This document shows, one piece after another, positions 54,540-63,838 of a stretch of 64,000 nucleotides of DNA; position 1 is the first letter of the stretch; every line of letters starts with the position of its first letter. A program made the translations under genes and the position numbers. This DNA comes from Clostridia bacterium (GTDB lineage Bacteria; Bacillota; Clostridia; Lachnospirales; Lachnospiraceae): positions 95,118 through 159,117 of the forward strand of contig CAJTEN010000012.1 in the NCBI GenBank assembly GCA_910575245.1, written 5' to 3'. The notes beneath the pieces are model-generated. The model saw only the letters and a list, made by a program, of their open reading frames with translations. It ran no database searches and was not told the origin of the DNA.

Positions 54540-54763
54540 AATATTCACCTCCTCTTCTGATTTCATTATATCCTAACTCTTTAGCAAAACAAATTCCATA
54601 TTTCTATTATTTTTATCCTTTTTCAAATTTATCATCCATTATCCGGATGTTTTACAGTTCAATAACAAAATATGTAAAGCCCTTGTCAAATAAACAATTA
54701 ACTATCTTTTTGATCTTGTGGTCGGAGCACTGATGTGCTAATATCTGAAACATGTTACGTAAG

Positions 54764-54830
54764 GGTTCAACTCCAGCCCAGGTCTTTGTATTTACTGCGA
54801 AGTCCGTGAGAACATTTAGATCTGGACAGG
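54764..54830 (+). repeat. Family 2 repeat, left-end fragment, at a gene breakpoint
   Basis: GTTCAACTCCAGCCCAGG, then CTTTGTATTTACTGCGAAG, then CCGTGAGAACATTTAGAT, clearly the family 2 left half. It ends 9 bp before the truncated esterase start, supplying its upstream region. Confidence 0.6.
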
Positions 54831-54838
54831 AGAGGAAA

Positions 54839-55465
54839 ATGAGTTTTGAATATGAATGTTCGTTTATTGCACAGAAGAGTGAGTGTGTTATTTTTAGCAT
54901 GGAATATCGGTTGGAAATTGGTGGAATTAAGTTACTGCTTCCTCAGGAGGATGCATATGCTGCGCTGTTGGAAATAGAGAAACAGGCACAGAATTATGGT
55001 GCAGACAGTAGCAGATTCGTTGTAATGGGAGATTCGGCAGGGGGAGAAATGGCGGCAGCGCTCAGTATCTTGTCCCGGGAAAGAGGCGGTCCGGATATTG
55101 TTGCCCAGATTTTGTGCTATCCTTGCGTAGGATTTGAGGAAGCGCATGGGCAGGAGGAAGTCGGCAGTTTGGTTCCATTGATTTTCCCGGCAGAAGGGCG
55201 TGAGGAATTGATGAACAGGCCGTATATTTCACCGATTTTAGATCCGTGTATACATAAAACACCACCCACAATGATTATAATCGGAACATGCGATTTCCTG
55301 CTGGATGATGTGTTGCGATATGCAAGAAGGCTTGTGGATGCAGGAGTTGAAGTTGATTTTCGGCTTTATCAGGGTATGATTCACGGATTTATTCAGATGG
55401 GGACTAAACCGGGATTGGACAGTTTGCAGCAGATTAGTAGTAAACTTGCAGCAGTTTACAGTTGA
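54839..55465 (+). pseudogene. Alpha/beta-hydrolase (HSL-type esterase), N-terminally truncated
   Basis: A 208-residue frame. The catalytic triad is present: Ser in GDSAGGE, Asp in GTCDFLLDD, His in GMIHGF. Upstream of it, where the family has the oxyanion-hole HGGG motif, the sequence is only VIFSMEYRL preceded by an unrelated stretch, so the first 80 or so residues are gone. A family 2 repeat fragment sits just upstream. AGGAGAGG precedes the ATG at 54839, so a product may still be made, but activity is doubtful. Confidence 0.7.
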
Positions 55466-55483
55466 ATCAGATCTATAGGAACA

Positions 55484-55535
55484 AGAGGAACTTCTTGTTG
55501 GCAAAATCAGTTAGAAGTTCCTCTTTTGCTTTAAA
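55484..55535 (+). terminator. Intrinsic terminator after the truncated esterase
   Basis: AGAGGAACTTCT (55484-55495) is perfectly complementary to AGAAGTTCCTCT (55513-55524), followed by TTTGCTTT. Confidence 0.75.
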
Positions 55536-55610
55536 ATTAGATTTGTGCTATATTTTATAAATGTGGTTAGCTTTATTGCTTATCTTAGAAAGAAAGGAAA
55601 TGAAACCGCC

Positions 55611-57095
55611 ATGTCAGTCATATTAGGAATTGATATTGGAACCTCCAGCGTAAAGGCGATGCTGTTGGATATAGAAAGCGGGCCGCTTGCTGTCCGTGCA
55701 AAAGAATATGGTGTAAACATTCCCAGTCCCGGATTTGCAGAGCAGAATCCGGAATTGTGGTGGACATCGTTAAAGGAAGTGTTAAGCGAATTGCAGTCAG
55801 CGATGCCGGAAGCTTATAAAGCAGTGGCCGCGGTAGGATATTCCGGGCAGATGCATGGGCTGGTGCTTGTGGATAGAGCGGGAGTTCCAGTCCGTCCGGC
55901 TATTATCTGGCTGGATCAGCGTTCAAGACAGCAGGTCGAAGAAATTAATCATAATATTACGGAAAAAGAAATGGGGGATGTGTTCTGTAACCGGGTTAGC
56001 AGCGGGTTCGCATTTCCATCCCTGTTATGGGTCAGGGAGAATGAACCGGAAGTGTTTTCCAAAGCAGCCGCCGTTCTCTGCCCTAAAGATTACCTCAGGA
56101 TGAAGATGACCGGAGAGCTTGGAGCCGAGGTGGTGGATGCCTCTTCCACATGTATTTTTTCAACGGCGGATCGGGACTGGGCGTGGGATATTATTGACAG
56201 ATTTGGGCTTCCGCGAAGTCTTTTTCCAGAAGCAGGAGAATCGATACAGATTGCAGGAATTGTCACTTCTGTCTGCACCGAGGAGACAGGGCTGCCTGGA
56301 GGAATACCGGTAATTTACGGTACGGGAGACCAACCGGCGCAGAGCATTGGCAATGGCATATTCAGTGAAGGACAGCTTATCAGTAATATTGGAACCGGCG
56401 GGCAGATTTCTGCTTTTACAAAGAAGCCGGTTTATGATCTGCAGCTGCGCACGAATACTTTTTGCCACGCAGTCCCTGGGGGCTATACGATTTTCGGTGC
56501 AACGCTTTGTAGTGGAATGTCTATGAACTGGGCAAAAAATAAACTATTCCATCTGGATGGGTACGATATTGTCAATCAAGAGGCAGCACGGGTTCCGGCG
56601 GGGTCGGAAGGATTGATATATCTGCCTTACCTTTCCGGTGAAAGGACACCTCATATGAATCCTGATGCAGAGGGAATGTTTTTTGGGTTAAAATTAGTTC
56701 ATGAACGAGGACATTTCTTAAGGGCTGTAATGGAGGGAGTTACATATAGCCTTAGAGATTGTCTGGAGTTGATGCAGGAATTGGGTATAGATGCACAGAC
56801 GATTATAGCTTCTGGAGGAGGCGCATCTTCTCCTTTGTGGCTTCAGATTCAGGCGGATATTTTTCATAAGCCGGTTCGTGCCTGTACAGTGAAGGAACAG
56901 GCTTGTCTGGGAGCATGTATTCTTGCGGCTGTTGGAACAGGAATCCTCACATCTATGAAGGAAGGATGTGATCGGTTTGTTACGATGAGCGACCGGATTT
57001 ATGAACCTGATATGGATAACTATGGAGTATATGAGGAGCGCTACAGGACCTTCAGGCAATTGTACCAACAAACATGGAATCTCATGATAGGGTAA
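55611..57095 (+). CDS. xylB: Xylulokinase (FGGY carbohydrate kinase)
   Basis: A 494-residue sugar kinase. ILGIDIGTSSVKAML is the FGGY phosphate-1 motif; GYSGQMHGLVLVD carries the xylulokinase-type Met-His; IASGGGASSPLWLQIQADIF and YLSGERTPHMNP match the C-terminal domain. It phosphorylates D-xylulose with ATP. The start at 55611 has AGAAAGGA upstream. No xylose isomerase or transporter is adjacent. Confidence 0.9.
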   Translation: MSVILGIDIGTSSVKAMLLDIESGPLAVRAKEYGVNIPSPGFAEQNPELWWTSLKEVLSELQSAMPEAYKAVAAVGYSGQMHGLVLVDRAGVPVRPAIIWLDQRSRQQVEEINHNITEKEMGDVFCNRVSSGFAFPSLLWVRENEPEVFSKAAAVLCPKDYLRMKMTGELGAEVVDASSTCIFSTADRDWAWDIIDRFGLPRSLFPEAGESIQIAGIVTSVCTEETGLPGGIPVIYGTGDQPAQSIGNGIFSEGQLISNIGTGGQISAFTKKPVYDLQLRTNTFCHAVPGGYTIFGATLCSGMSMNWAKNKLFHLDGYDIVNQEAARVPAGSEGLIYLPYLSGERTPHMNPDAEGMFFGLKLVHERGHFLRAVMEGVTYSLRDCLELMQELGIDAQTIIASGGGASSPLWLQIQADIFHKPVRACTVKEQACLGACILAAVGTGILTSMKEGCDRFVTMSDRIYEPDMDNYGVYEERYRTFRQLYQQTWNLMIG

Positions 57096-57267
57096 TAAGT
57101 AATGTCCACTGCGATATAAGAAAATCCTAATTACGGTGCGTATGCAGATATGCCAGAATCTCTCTGTATGGGAAAAGAATTGTAGATCGAAACAGACAAA
57201 TTCAGGTTTGCCGGAGAACAACATTAAGAATAGAAAAAGATATGAAAACGGAATATTGCTTCTTTTT

Positions 57268-57307
57268 GGGCGGCGATTATCTTAACAGACAATAGCTGCC
57301 TTTTTTG
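57268..57307 (+). terminator. Terminator upstream of the recombinase module
   Basis: GGCGGCGATTATC pairs imperfectly with GACAATAGCTGCC, followed by TTTTTTG. It probably ends xylB transcription. No gene is seen in 57096-57440. Confidence 0.5.
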
Positions 57308-57440
57308 TTTTCAGAAACTGCCTACACTCTGCGCTGAGCGTACACGCGCCAAGCAGCCTGTCTGCATGTGTGCATCGGATACTTGCACTGTACTTTTCGT
57401 GGGAATTTGTGTCCAGGAAGACATGGAGGTGCAAGTAAGA

Positions 57441-57560
57441 ATGACGCAAAGAAACCGGGAATACGGACAAACAGGCAGGGAATATACTGATACAAACAAT
57501 CTATGGGGATCAGGGAGCCATGGGGAAAAAGAAGGACATCCGGACAGTAAGGGGAAATGA
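57441..57560 (+). CDS. Possible 39-residue leader peptide of the recombinase operon
   Basis: The frame MTQRNREYGQTGREYTD... is hydrophilic. GGAGGTG lies 12 bp upstream. It overlaps the next gene start at 57520 in another frame, a layout seen in translationally coupled genes. No family recognised. Confidence 0.35.
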   Translation: MTQRNREYGQTGREYTDTNNLWGSGSHGEKEGHPDSKGK

Positions 57561-57864
57561 CAGCTATAGAAATGCAGCCGGCAGCATGGCAGAGAGCATA
57601 ACGCCTAAAGACCTTGTGGAAATGAAGAATATGGACATACGGGAGGCAGACGCAGAAGAACTGGCTGATATTCTGGAGATTGAAATAGATAAGGATTTAA
57701 GCGATACCGAAAAAAGGAAGGAATTCATCAGACAGATCGGGAATCCATATCTCTACAGACAGGGAGAGTATGTTGTCAAGTTAAGCTTTGCAGATACGGA
57801 TGCAACGCTGACCGACCGCCTGAAGGAGTACATAGAACACGTGGCAGCCGCCGGGCTGGAATAA
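57520..57864 (+). CDS. DUF6870-like small protein of a mobile element
   Basis: A 114-residue protein. LVEMKNMDIREADAEELADI, EKRKEFIRQIGNPYLYR and the ending ATLTDRLKEYIEHV correspond to a small family often found next to serine recombinases in Clostridia integrative elements. It is soluble and acidic; function unknown. GGGAG lies upstream. The recombinase gene follows after 48 bp. Confidence 0.65.
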   Translation: MGKKKDIRTVRGNDSYRNAAGSMAESITPKDLVEMKNMDIREADAEELADILEIEIDKDLSDTEKRKEFIRQIGNPYLYRQGEYVVKLSFADTDATLTDRLKEYIEHVAAAGLE

Positions 57865-57912
57865 ATTTCAGAAAACACAGGAAGAAGTGATGAGGAAACA
57901 GGGAGTTTTGCA

Positions 57913-59622
57913 ATGAAAGAGATCATGAAAAAAGAAACGGAGAAGAAGGTCTATGCGGCGGCGGTATACCTGCGCCTTTCCAAGGAGGACGGGGATGTAT
58001 GCGATGAGGGCCGTAAGGAAGAGAGCAACAGCATCACCAACCAGAAGCGGCTCATCCATGATTACTTAAAAGGAAGGGAAGATATCCATGTCTTCAAGGA
58101 ATATGTAGATGACGGGTATACCGGTTCCGACTTCCGGCGACCTTCTTTTCAGGAGATGATAAAGGATATGAGAGCGGGGAAGATCAACCTTATTATTGTA
58201 AAGGATCTTTCCCGTTTTGGCAGGGAATATATAGAAGCAGGGAAATATCTGCAGAAGATCTTCCCGGCGGCAGGAGTGCGGTTTATCGCGGTCACTGACC
58301 GCTATGATTCCCTGACCGCAGACCGGACGGAGAAGAACATTGTCATACCGGTAAAGAATTTTGTGAATGACGCTTACAGCGCAGACCTGTCGGTAAAGAT
58401 CAGGAGCCATCTTGAGAGCAAACGCGGGAACGGGGAATATACCGGTGCATATGTCTCCTATGGTTTTATGAAGGATGGCAGCGACCATAACAGACTGGTG
58501 GCCGATCCGGTGGCAGGGGAGAATGTAAAACTTATCTTCCGATGGAAGCTGGACGGCATGAGCAACAGCGGGATTGCAAAGAAGCTGAACAGCCTTGGCA
58601 TCCCCGCTCCGGCAGATTATAAGAGGAGCCTTGGCATCCATTACAAGAGCGGCTTCCAGAAGAACCTTTATTCCGGTTGGAGTCCGGCAGCGGTAGGAAG
58701 GATACTGTCGAACCCTCTGTGCAAGGGATTGGTGGTACAGGGGAAGCAGGAACGGATCAATCATAAGATCAAAAAGATGGTGGCAAAACCTGAATCGGAG
58801 CAGAGTATTTACAGGCAGGAAGATTTGGCCCTGATCGGGGAAAAGCAGTTTGACGCCATGCAGGGACTGCTCAAGAAGGATACAAGGACAAATCCGGGAC
58901 GGGAAGGGGCATACCTTTTCAGCGGCATCCTTTATTGTCCGGACTGCGGCAGACAGATGATACGCCGCAAGACCACCCATAAGGGGAAACAGACCATCTT
59001 TTATATCTGCAAGACTTACAACGTGGAAAAGTCTTGTACAAGGCACAGCATCAAAGAACAGGAGCTTATCGCTCTTGTAACAGAAACGGTAAAGGCACAG
59101 GTGCAGATGGCAGCGGATGCGGCAGAAACACTGAAGGCGGCGGAGGAAGCAAGGGAGAGGATGCAGACATTCCCCTTGCCGGATACCCGGCTGCCGGAGC
59201 TGGAAAAGGAACTTACGGACAATGCCGCCATGCTTTCCGGCCTTTACACAGACTGGACGGAGGGAATTCTTTCGGAAGAAGAGTACGAGGAGATGAAGGC
59301 TTTTTATTCCGGACGCTGCGAAGAACTGAAAGGGCAGATCAGGAAGCGGAGGGAAAGAGCGGAGAAAGCCGGGGAGGCAGCCGGGGAAGCAAGGCAGTGG
59401 CTCGGCAGTATGACAGATACAGGCAGCTTGCTTTCCGGCACAGAAGGAGAGCTCCGGCGCAGCTTTATCTGTTCCGTGATCGACAAGATATGGGTATATG
59501 AAGGGAAGCGCGTGGAATTTTCTTTCCTCTATCAGGACAGAATGGCGGAAGTCTGTTCCCTGTGCGGCATGTTTAAAGAGACTTTGCAGGAGCAGACTCT
59601 TTGTGAAAAGGGGGTGGTATAA
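57913..59622 (+). CDS. Large serine recombinase 1 of 3
   Basis: A 569-residue site-specific recombinase. The resolvase-type catalytic domain (about 14-165) has nucleophile Ser23 in YLRLSKEDGD, the Arg-containing DLSRFGREYIEAG and DDGYTGSDFRRP. Then a recombinase DNA-binding domain (about 185-330), a zinc-ribbon with YCPDCGRQM and CTRH, and a coiled-coil arm (about 390-500). Such enzymes insert and excise integrative elements at short cores. Its TAA overlaps the next ATG (TAATG). Confidence 0.93.
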   Translation: MKEIMKKETEKKVYAAAVYLRLSKEDGDVCDEGRKEESNSITNQKRLIHDYLKGREDIHVFKEYVDDGYTGSDFRRPSFQEMIKDMRAGKINLIIVKDLSRFGREYIEAGKYLQKIFPAAGVRFIAVTDRYDSLTADRTEKNIVIPVKNFVNDAYSADLSVKIRSHLESKRGNGEYTGAYVSYGFMKDGSDHNRLVADPVAGENVKLIFRWKLDGMSNSGIAKKLNSLGIPAPADYKRSLGIHYKSGFQKNLYSGWSPAAVGRILSNPLCKGLVVQGKQERINHKIKKMVAKPESEQSIYRQEDLALIGEKQFDAMQGLLKKDTRTNPGREGAYLFSGILYCPDCGRQMIRRKTTHKGKQTIFYICKTYNVEKSCTRHSIKEQELIALVTETVKAQVQMAADAAETLKAAEEARERMQTFPLPDTRLPELEKELTDNAAMLSGLYTDWTEGILSEEEYEEMKAFYSGRCEELKGQIRKRRERAEKAGEAAGEARQWLGSMTDTGSLLSGTEGELRRSFICSVIDKIWVYEGKRVEFSFLYQDRMAEVCSLCGMFKETLQEQTLCEKGVV

Positions 59623-61394
59623 TGGCAAGGATTAAGGACCGGGCGAAACTGGAGCCCCGGCAGGAGATTAAAGCGGGAGCCTATCCAAATTCCCCTGCAA
59701 AAACTTTATTATTCAGAACAGCCACTTACGCAAGGATTTCTGTTGACAGCGCTGTTACAGAAAGTGATTCCATCAACAGCCAGCAAATGCTCATGCGTGA
59801 TTACATAAAGGACAGGGGTGAGTTTTTCCTTGTCAGAGAGTATAAGGATGACGGGATCAGCGGAACGCGGTTTGACCGTCAGGCATTCGATAGTCTGCTT
59901 GAAGAAGTGAGAAAAGGTAACATCAACTGTATTATCGTTAAGGATTTCTCTAGGTTTGGCAGAGATCATATCGAAGTGGGAAATTATCTGGAAAAGATAT
60001 TCCCATTCCTTGGGGTACGGTTTATTTCCGTAAATGACGGCTACGACAGTTTTGACAAAGACTGTGCGGATAAAAAGCTGGCAGTTATCCTGAAAAACCT
60101 TGTCAACGAATATATCGCCAGGGACACTTCCGTCAAAGTTGCATCCAGTTATATGACAAAGCAGGAAAGCGGGGAATATGACGGCGGATGTGCGCCCTAC
60201 GGGTATGCCTTTGCGGACGGAAGGAAGACAAGATTCCTTATTGATGAGAGACCGGCAGAGATCATAAGGGATATTTTTGTATGGACTATGCAAGGGGATT
60301 CCGCACTGGCGATTGTAAAGCGTCTGACGGACAAAAATATCAATCCGCCGAAAGCCTATCAGGAAACAGGAGAGTTTTACCGGCAGGAGAAGGAAAAACG
60401 TTACTGGAATGAGGTTACGGTAAATGCTATCCTGCAGAACATGGCCTATGCCGGACATATGGCGCTCCACAAATGGAAGGAATCGAAAGCGGACGCAATT
60501 AGCCCCCGCAGGCTGGACGAATCAGAGTGGAAGATCACGAGGAACACCCACGAAGCCATTATTACAGAACAGGATTTCACACTGGTGCAGGAAATCATGA
60601 GAGCGAGGAAGGAGCGGCATAAGTGCCGGAATGCTCTGGATGAGAATATCATCCGCCCGGATAACCTGTTGAAAGGGAAAGTATTCTGCGGAGACTGCCA
60701 TGTGCCTGCTTCAAGGATGGGGGCAAACTACTTAAGGAAGACCGGGAAAGTCCGTATCTACCGCTACCGCTGCCGGACCTACAGGGAAAAAGGAGAGAAA
60801 GAGTGTACATCAAAGTCCATTTCGGAGAAGGATTTGGAGGCAATTGTTTATTGGGCAGTTATGGCGGTGATCCGTCAGGTGGAATGCCTGGATGATGTGG
60901 TCTCACGCTTCCACAACGGATTTTTTCAGAAGATATATAGGAGCATAGAGAAAGAAAAGAGTGTGGCAGAGAGGGCGATCCGGCAGGGAAAGAATGAAAA
61001 GATACGCTTGTATCAGGAATACGGCAGTCGGAAATGTGATACGAAATATGGCGCGAAACTTAACGGTATAGAAGAATACTGTAAAGTTGGAATTCAGGAC
61101 AGCAATAAGGAATGGTATCTGAAGGAGAAACAGAAGAAAGACGGAGAGATCCGTTACCACGAAGAGAGGAAAGCACAGCTGGAAGAAAAGACGGCGTTAT
61201 TTGAGCAGATGGAAAAGGAGCAGGCAGGGTGGATTGAGTGGATAAAGGAAATTTTGTCTTATAAAAATTGGATTGGAGAACAAGAGGGAGATAAACTGAC
61301 CGCACAGATGGCGTCCCTGTTTGTGGATAAGATATTTCTGTATGATGGGAAGAGGGTGGAGGTCGTATTGAAATTTCAGGACGGGAGAGGTTAG
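59622..61394 (+). CDS. Large serine recombinase 2 of 3
   Basis: A 590-residue recombinase with an N-terminal extension of about 30 residues. Nucleophile Ser40 in TYARISVDSAV, KDDGISGTRFDRQ, KDFSRFGRDHIEVG; DNA-binding domain with KDRNI-type KRLTDKNINPPKAY; zinc-ribbon VFCGDCHVPAS and CRTYREKGEKEC; coiled coil about 440-540. It starts at the last base of the first recombinase gene and ends 1 nt before the third, so all three are coupled. Confidence 0.93.
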   Translation: MARIKDRAKLEPRQEIKAGAYPNSPAKTLLFRTATYARISVDSAVTESDSINSQQMLMRDYIKDRGEFFLVREYKDDGISGTRFDRQAFDSLLEEVRKGNINCIIVKDFSRFGRDHIEVGNYLEKIFPFLGVRFISVNDGYDSFDKDCADKKLAVILKNLVNEYIARDTSVKVASSYMTKQESGEYDGGCAPYGYAFADGRKTRFLIDERPAEIIRDIFVWTMQGDSALAIVKRLTDKNINPPKAYQETGEFYRQEKEKRYWNEVTVNAILQNMAYAGHMALHKWKESKADAISPRRLDESEWKITRNTHEAIITEQDFTLVQEIMRARKERHKCRNALDENIIRPDNLLKGKVFCGDCHVPASRMGANYLRKTGKVRIYRYRCRTYREKGEKECTSKSISEKDLEAIVYWAVMAVIRQVECLDDVVSRFHNGFFQKIYRSIEKEKSVAERAIRQGKNEKIRLYQEYGSRKCDTKYGAKLNGIEEYCKVGIQDSNKEWYLKEKQKKDGEIRYHEERKAQLEEKTALFEQMEKEQAGWIEWIKEILSYKNWIGEQEGDKLTAQMASLFVDKIFLYDGKRVEVVLKFQDGRG

Positions 61395-61395
61395 G

Positions 61396-62961
61396 ATGGG
61401 TGCAACGACAGTCGCTTTATATATGAGGCTTTCAAGGGAAGATGATAAAGCCATTGAAAATGGCTTGGTAAAGGATGAGAGCAACAGCATCAGCAACCAG
61501 AGGAAGCTCTTGCTTGGGTTCCTGAAAAAGAAACCGGAATTTGCGGACAGCCTTACCGTCCAGTATGTGGATGACGGTTACTCAGGCACCGGTTTTGAAA
61601 GACCGGGTTTTCTGGAGATGATGGACGAGGTAAAGAAAGGGAAGATACAGTGCGTCATTGTCAAGGATTTTTCCCGGTTCGGCAGGGATTACATAGAACT
61701 TGGTGATTATATCGAGCATATCTTCCCTTTTATGCAGGTACGTTTTATTGCGGTCAATGACGGTTACGACAGTGAAGAATACAAAGGAAAGACACCGGAT
61801 ATTGACGTGCCTTTCCGCAACCTTGCCTATTCCCTCTACAGCCAGGATATTTCGGACAAGATAAAGTCATCCCTTGCGGTGCGGAGGAAAAAAGGGCTGT
61901 ATGTGGGGTCTATGCCGCCTTATGGCTACCAGAGGGATGAAGAAGGTTTCCTCACGCCGGATGAAGAGACTAAGGGAATCGTGCAGAGGATATACAGGGA
62001 ATATCTTTCGGGAAAAGGACTTGCGGAACTGGCAAGGGAACTGAACGGGGAAGGAATCCCTTCCCCAAAACAACACAAGATAAACAAAGGGCTCCTGCGT
62101 GGGGAAAAGGAAAAATTCTTTGAAGGAAAGCCATGCTTTTGGATGCCAACCACGATTCATCAGATTCTGTGGAATGAAACTTATACAGGCGTGTTATCCT
62201 CCGGCGCTTATAAAAGCGGTCCTCTTGGAAGCGGGAAACGTGTCTTTGTGCCAGAGGATGAGCGTGTCCGCGTAGAAAATACCCATCCGGCAATCATAGA
62301 TAAAGACACTTTCAGGGAAGTACAGGAGAGGATGAAGAAGAAAAAGCATGGTGAAACACAGCAGTTTTTGCTAAAAGGGCTTGTGCGATGTGGGGAATGT
62401 GGGCGGCTTATGATAAGGGATAAGAAACTGTTCCGGTGCAGGTATCAGAAATTTACAGAACACAGGAATGTGAAGAGCATCCCGGAAGCAGATTTGGAAG
62501 AGATTGTATGGAAAGCAGTGGATATCCAGTTGAGGTTGTGGAAGGAGAAGGAAGCAGTATTCCAAAGAGAAAAGGAGCTGTGTGAAGAGAAACGTAAGAA
62601 ACTTCTTCCAGAGAATAAAAAGAAGAAGATGCAGGCAGAAAAGAAACGGGAAGAGATAAAACAACTCTATCATCAGTACAGGCAGGGGAAAATGGGAAAG
62701 GCGGAATATTTGGCGAGGAAGAAGTGGGAAGGGAATCTTGCGGAAGAGATGGAGACGGAACTGTCTGGGCTGGAAATGGAGGAGAAAGAACTGCGTCAGA
62801 GGATAGAAGAGATAGATGCTGATAGTGTTTCTTTAGCAGAATGGATTGGACGCAGGGAAGATAAGCAGAAGTTGTTACAGCACCTGATATATAGTATTGA
62901 TGTGTATGTAGAGAAAGCGATTGAAATAAAATGGAAGTTCCGGAATAGACTGGAAATTTAG
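61396..62961 (+). CDS. Large serine recombinase 3 of 3
   Basis: A 521-residue recombinase. Nucleophile Ser13 in LYMRLSREDD, VDDGYSGTGFERP, KDFSRFGRDYIELG; DNA-binding domain (about 170-330); zinc-ribbon RCGECGRLM; long Lys/Glu-rich coiled coil (about 380-480). It resembles recombinase 1 more than recombinase 2. Three different large serine recombinases in one operon suggest a multi-subunit integration system or division of labour between insertion and excision. Confidence 0.93.
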   Translation: MGATTVALYMRLSREDDKAIENGLVKDESNSISNQRKLLLGFLKKKPEFADSLTVQYVDDGYSGTGFERPGFLEMMDEVKKGKIQCVIVKDFSRFGRDYIELGDYIEHIFPFMQVRFIAVNDGYDSEEYKGKTPDIDVPFRNLAYSLYSQDISDKIKSSLAVRRKKGLYVGSMPPYGYQRDEEGFLTPDEETKGIVQRIYREYLSGKGLAELARELNGEGIPSPKQHKINKGLLRGEKEKFFEGKPCFWMPTTIHQILWNETYTGVLSSGAYKSGPLGSGKRVFVPEDERVRVENTHPAIIDKDTFREVQERMKKKKHGETQQFLLKGLVRCGECGRLMIRDKKLFRCRYQKFTEHRNVKSIPEADLEEIVWKAVDIQLRLWKEKEAVFQREKELCEEKRKKLLPENKKKKMQAEKKREEIKQLYHQYRQGKMGKAEYLARKKWEGNLAEEMETELSGLEMEEKELRQRIEEIDADSVSLAEWIGRREDKQKLLQHLIYSIDVYVEKAIEIKWKFRNRLEI

Positions 62962-63129
62962 CAGTAAACAGAAAGACGGTAAAAGGGTTTTGCACGAAAA
63001 TGAATATAGAATGATTGAATAACCGGTGGGATATGATAAAATAGTAGTATATAGGTTTGTCAGAGAAGTCTTGATTAAGGGATGTTGTAAAAAAGCTATA
63101 TCTGACGGAAATGAGGTTTTAAGAAGACT

Positions 63130-63681
63130 ATGATAAATGTATGGATTGACGAGATGACGCCATGCCTTAAGGACAATCTGACAGGAGAATTGATTTCAAC
63201 AGAAGTTTTAAGGGTCAGGCGGAAATCATTCCTGCAAAAATTCAATAAGAAAAATGGCTGGTATGTTAATTGGGCAGAACTGCTGAAGGATAGTATGGTG
63301 GAAGTATATGCGCTGGTGGTAGCGGGTACGGTGGATATTCAAGGTTTGGTTGCATTGCAGAAAAGTGATGACATGCAGGCTGTATATGTGGCATGGATGT
63401 GTACTGCCCCACAGAATAACAAGTTATTAGTGAGTGAGCCTGAATATTCGGGAGTAGGTGGACATTTATTTGCGAATGCGGCGAATAAGTCAGTGGAATA
63501 CAATTATAACGGAGCTATTACCGGAAATGCCGCAAATGCAGAACTGTTAGAGCATTACTGCAAAACATTCAACGCTGATTTCCTTGGGATGCTTCATCCC
63601 TATCAGATGATGATAGATGAAGAGAATGCCGCAAAAATAATGGAGGTGTATGACTATGAATGGACAGATGATGAATTATAA
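63130..63681 (+). CDS. GNAT-fold-like protein of a small cassette
   Basis: A 183-residue protein. The segment VEVYALVVAGTVDIQGLVALQ, then AVYVAWMCTAPQN and YSGVGGHLFANAANKSVE resemble the beta4-motif A (Q/RxxGxG/A) of GNAT acyltransferases; a Gly-x-Gly-Gly replaces the classical pattern. The end is acidic. The next gene starts inside it (26 bp overlap). Acetyltransferase activity is possible but unproven. It lies downstream of the three recombinases as accessory cargo. Confidence 0.55.
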   Translation: MINVWIDEMTPCLKDNLTGELISTEVLRVRRKSFLQKFNKKNGWYVNWAELLKDSMVEVYALVVAGTVDIQGLVALQKSDDMQAVYVAWMCTAPQNNKLLVSEPEYSGVGGHLFANAANKSVEYNYNGAITGNAANAELLEHYCKTFNADFLGMLHPYQMMIDEENAAKIMEVYDYEWTDDEL

Positions 63682-63838
63682 CAGATATTTGGAATCTTTA
63701 AAAAATACACCGGAACCGATATTGCTCAGTCAGATGCCGGTAAAAATGAATTTAAGGAAAGTGGCTGATTATGCAAAAGAAAAAGGTGTGAGGATATCGA
63801 GCCTTAGTAAAGAGGAATTAAAACAGTTCCTTGTATGA
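63656..63838 (+). CDS. Small protein overlapping the GNAT-like gene
   Basis: A 60-residue protein. MNGQMMNYNRYLESLKN, then PILLSQMPVKMNLRKVADYAKEKGVRISSLSKEELKQF. Basic and helical in its second half. The ATG at 63656 has GGAGGTG 8 bp upstream; the overlap with the preceding gene indicates coupled production, as for toxin-antitoxin or two-subunit systems (inference). Downstream 63839-64000 shows only a 31-codon reverse frame that I do not call. Confidence 0.55.
   Translation: MNGQMMNYNRYLESLKNTPEPILLSQMPVKMNLRKVADYAKEKGVRISSLSKEELKQFLV

Noticed and set aside
54652..54751. A 33-codon reverse frame (DHKIKKIVNCLFDKGFTY) next to the family 2 fragment
   Set aside because: It might be the tail of a lost gene, but it is too short to name and has no upstream signals.
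58066..59628. A 520-codon reverse-strand open frame opposite recombinase 1
   Set aside because: It mirrors a recombinase with intact catalytic motifs; codon bias on the opposite strand explains the openness.
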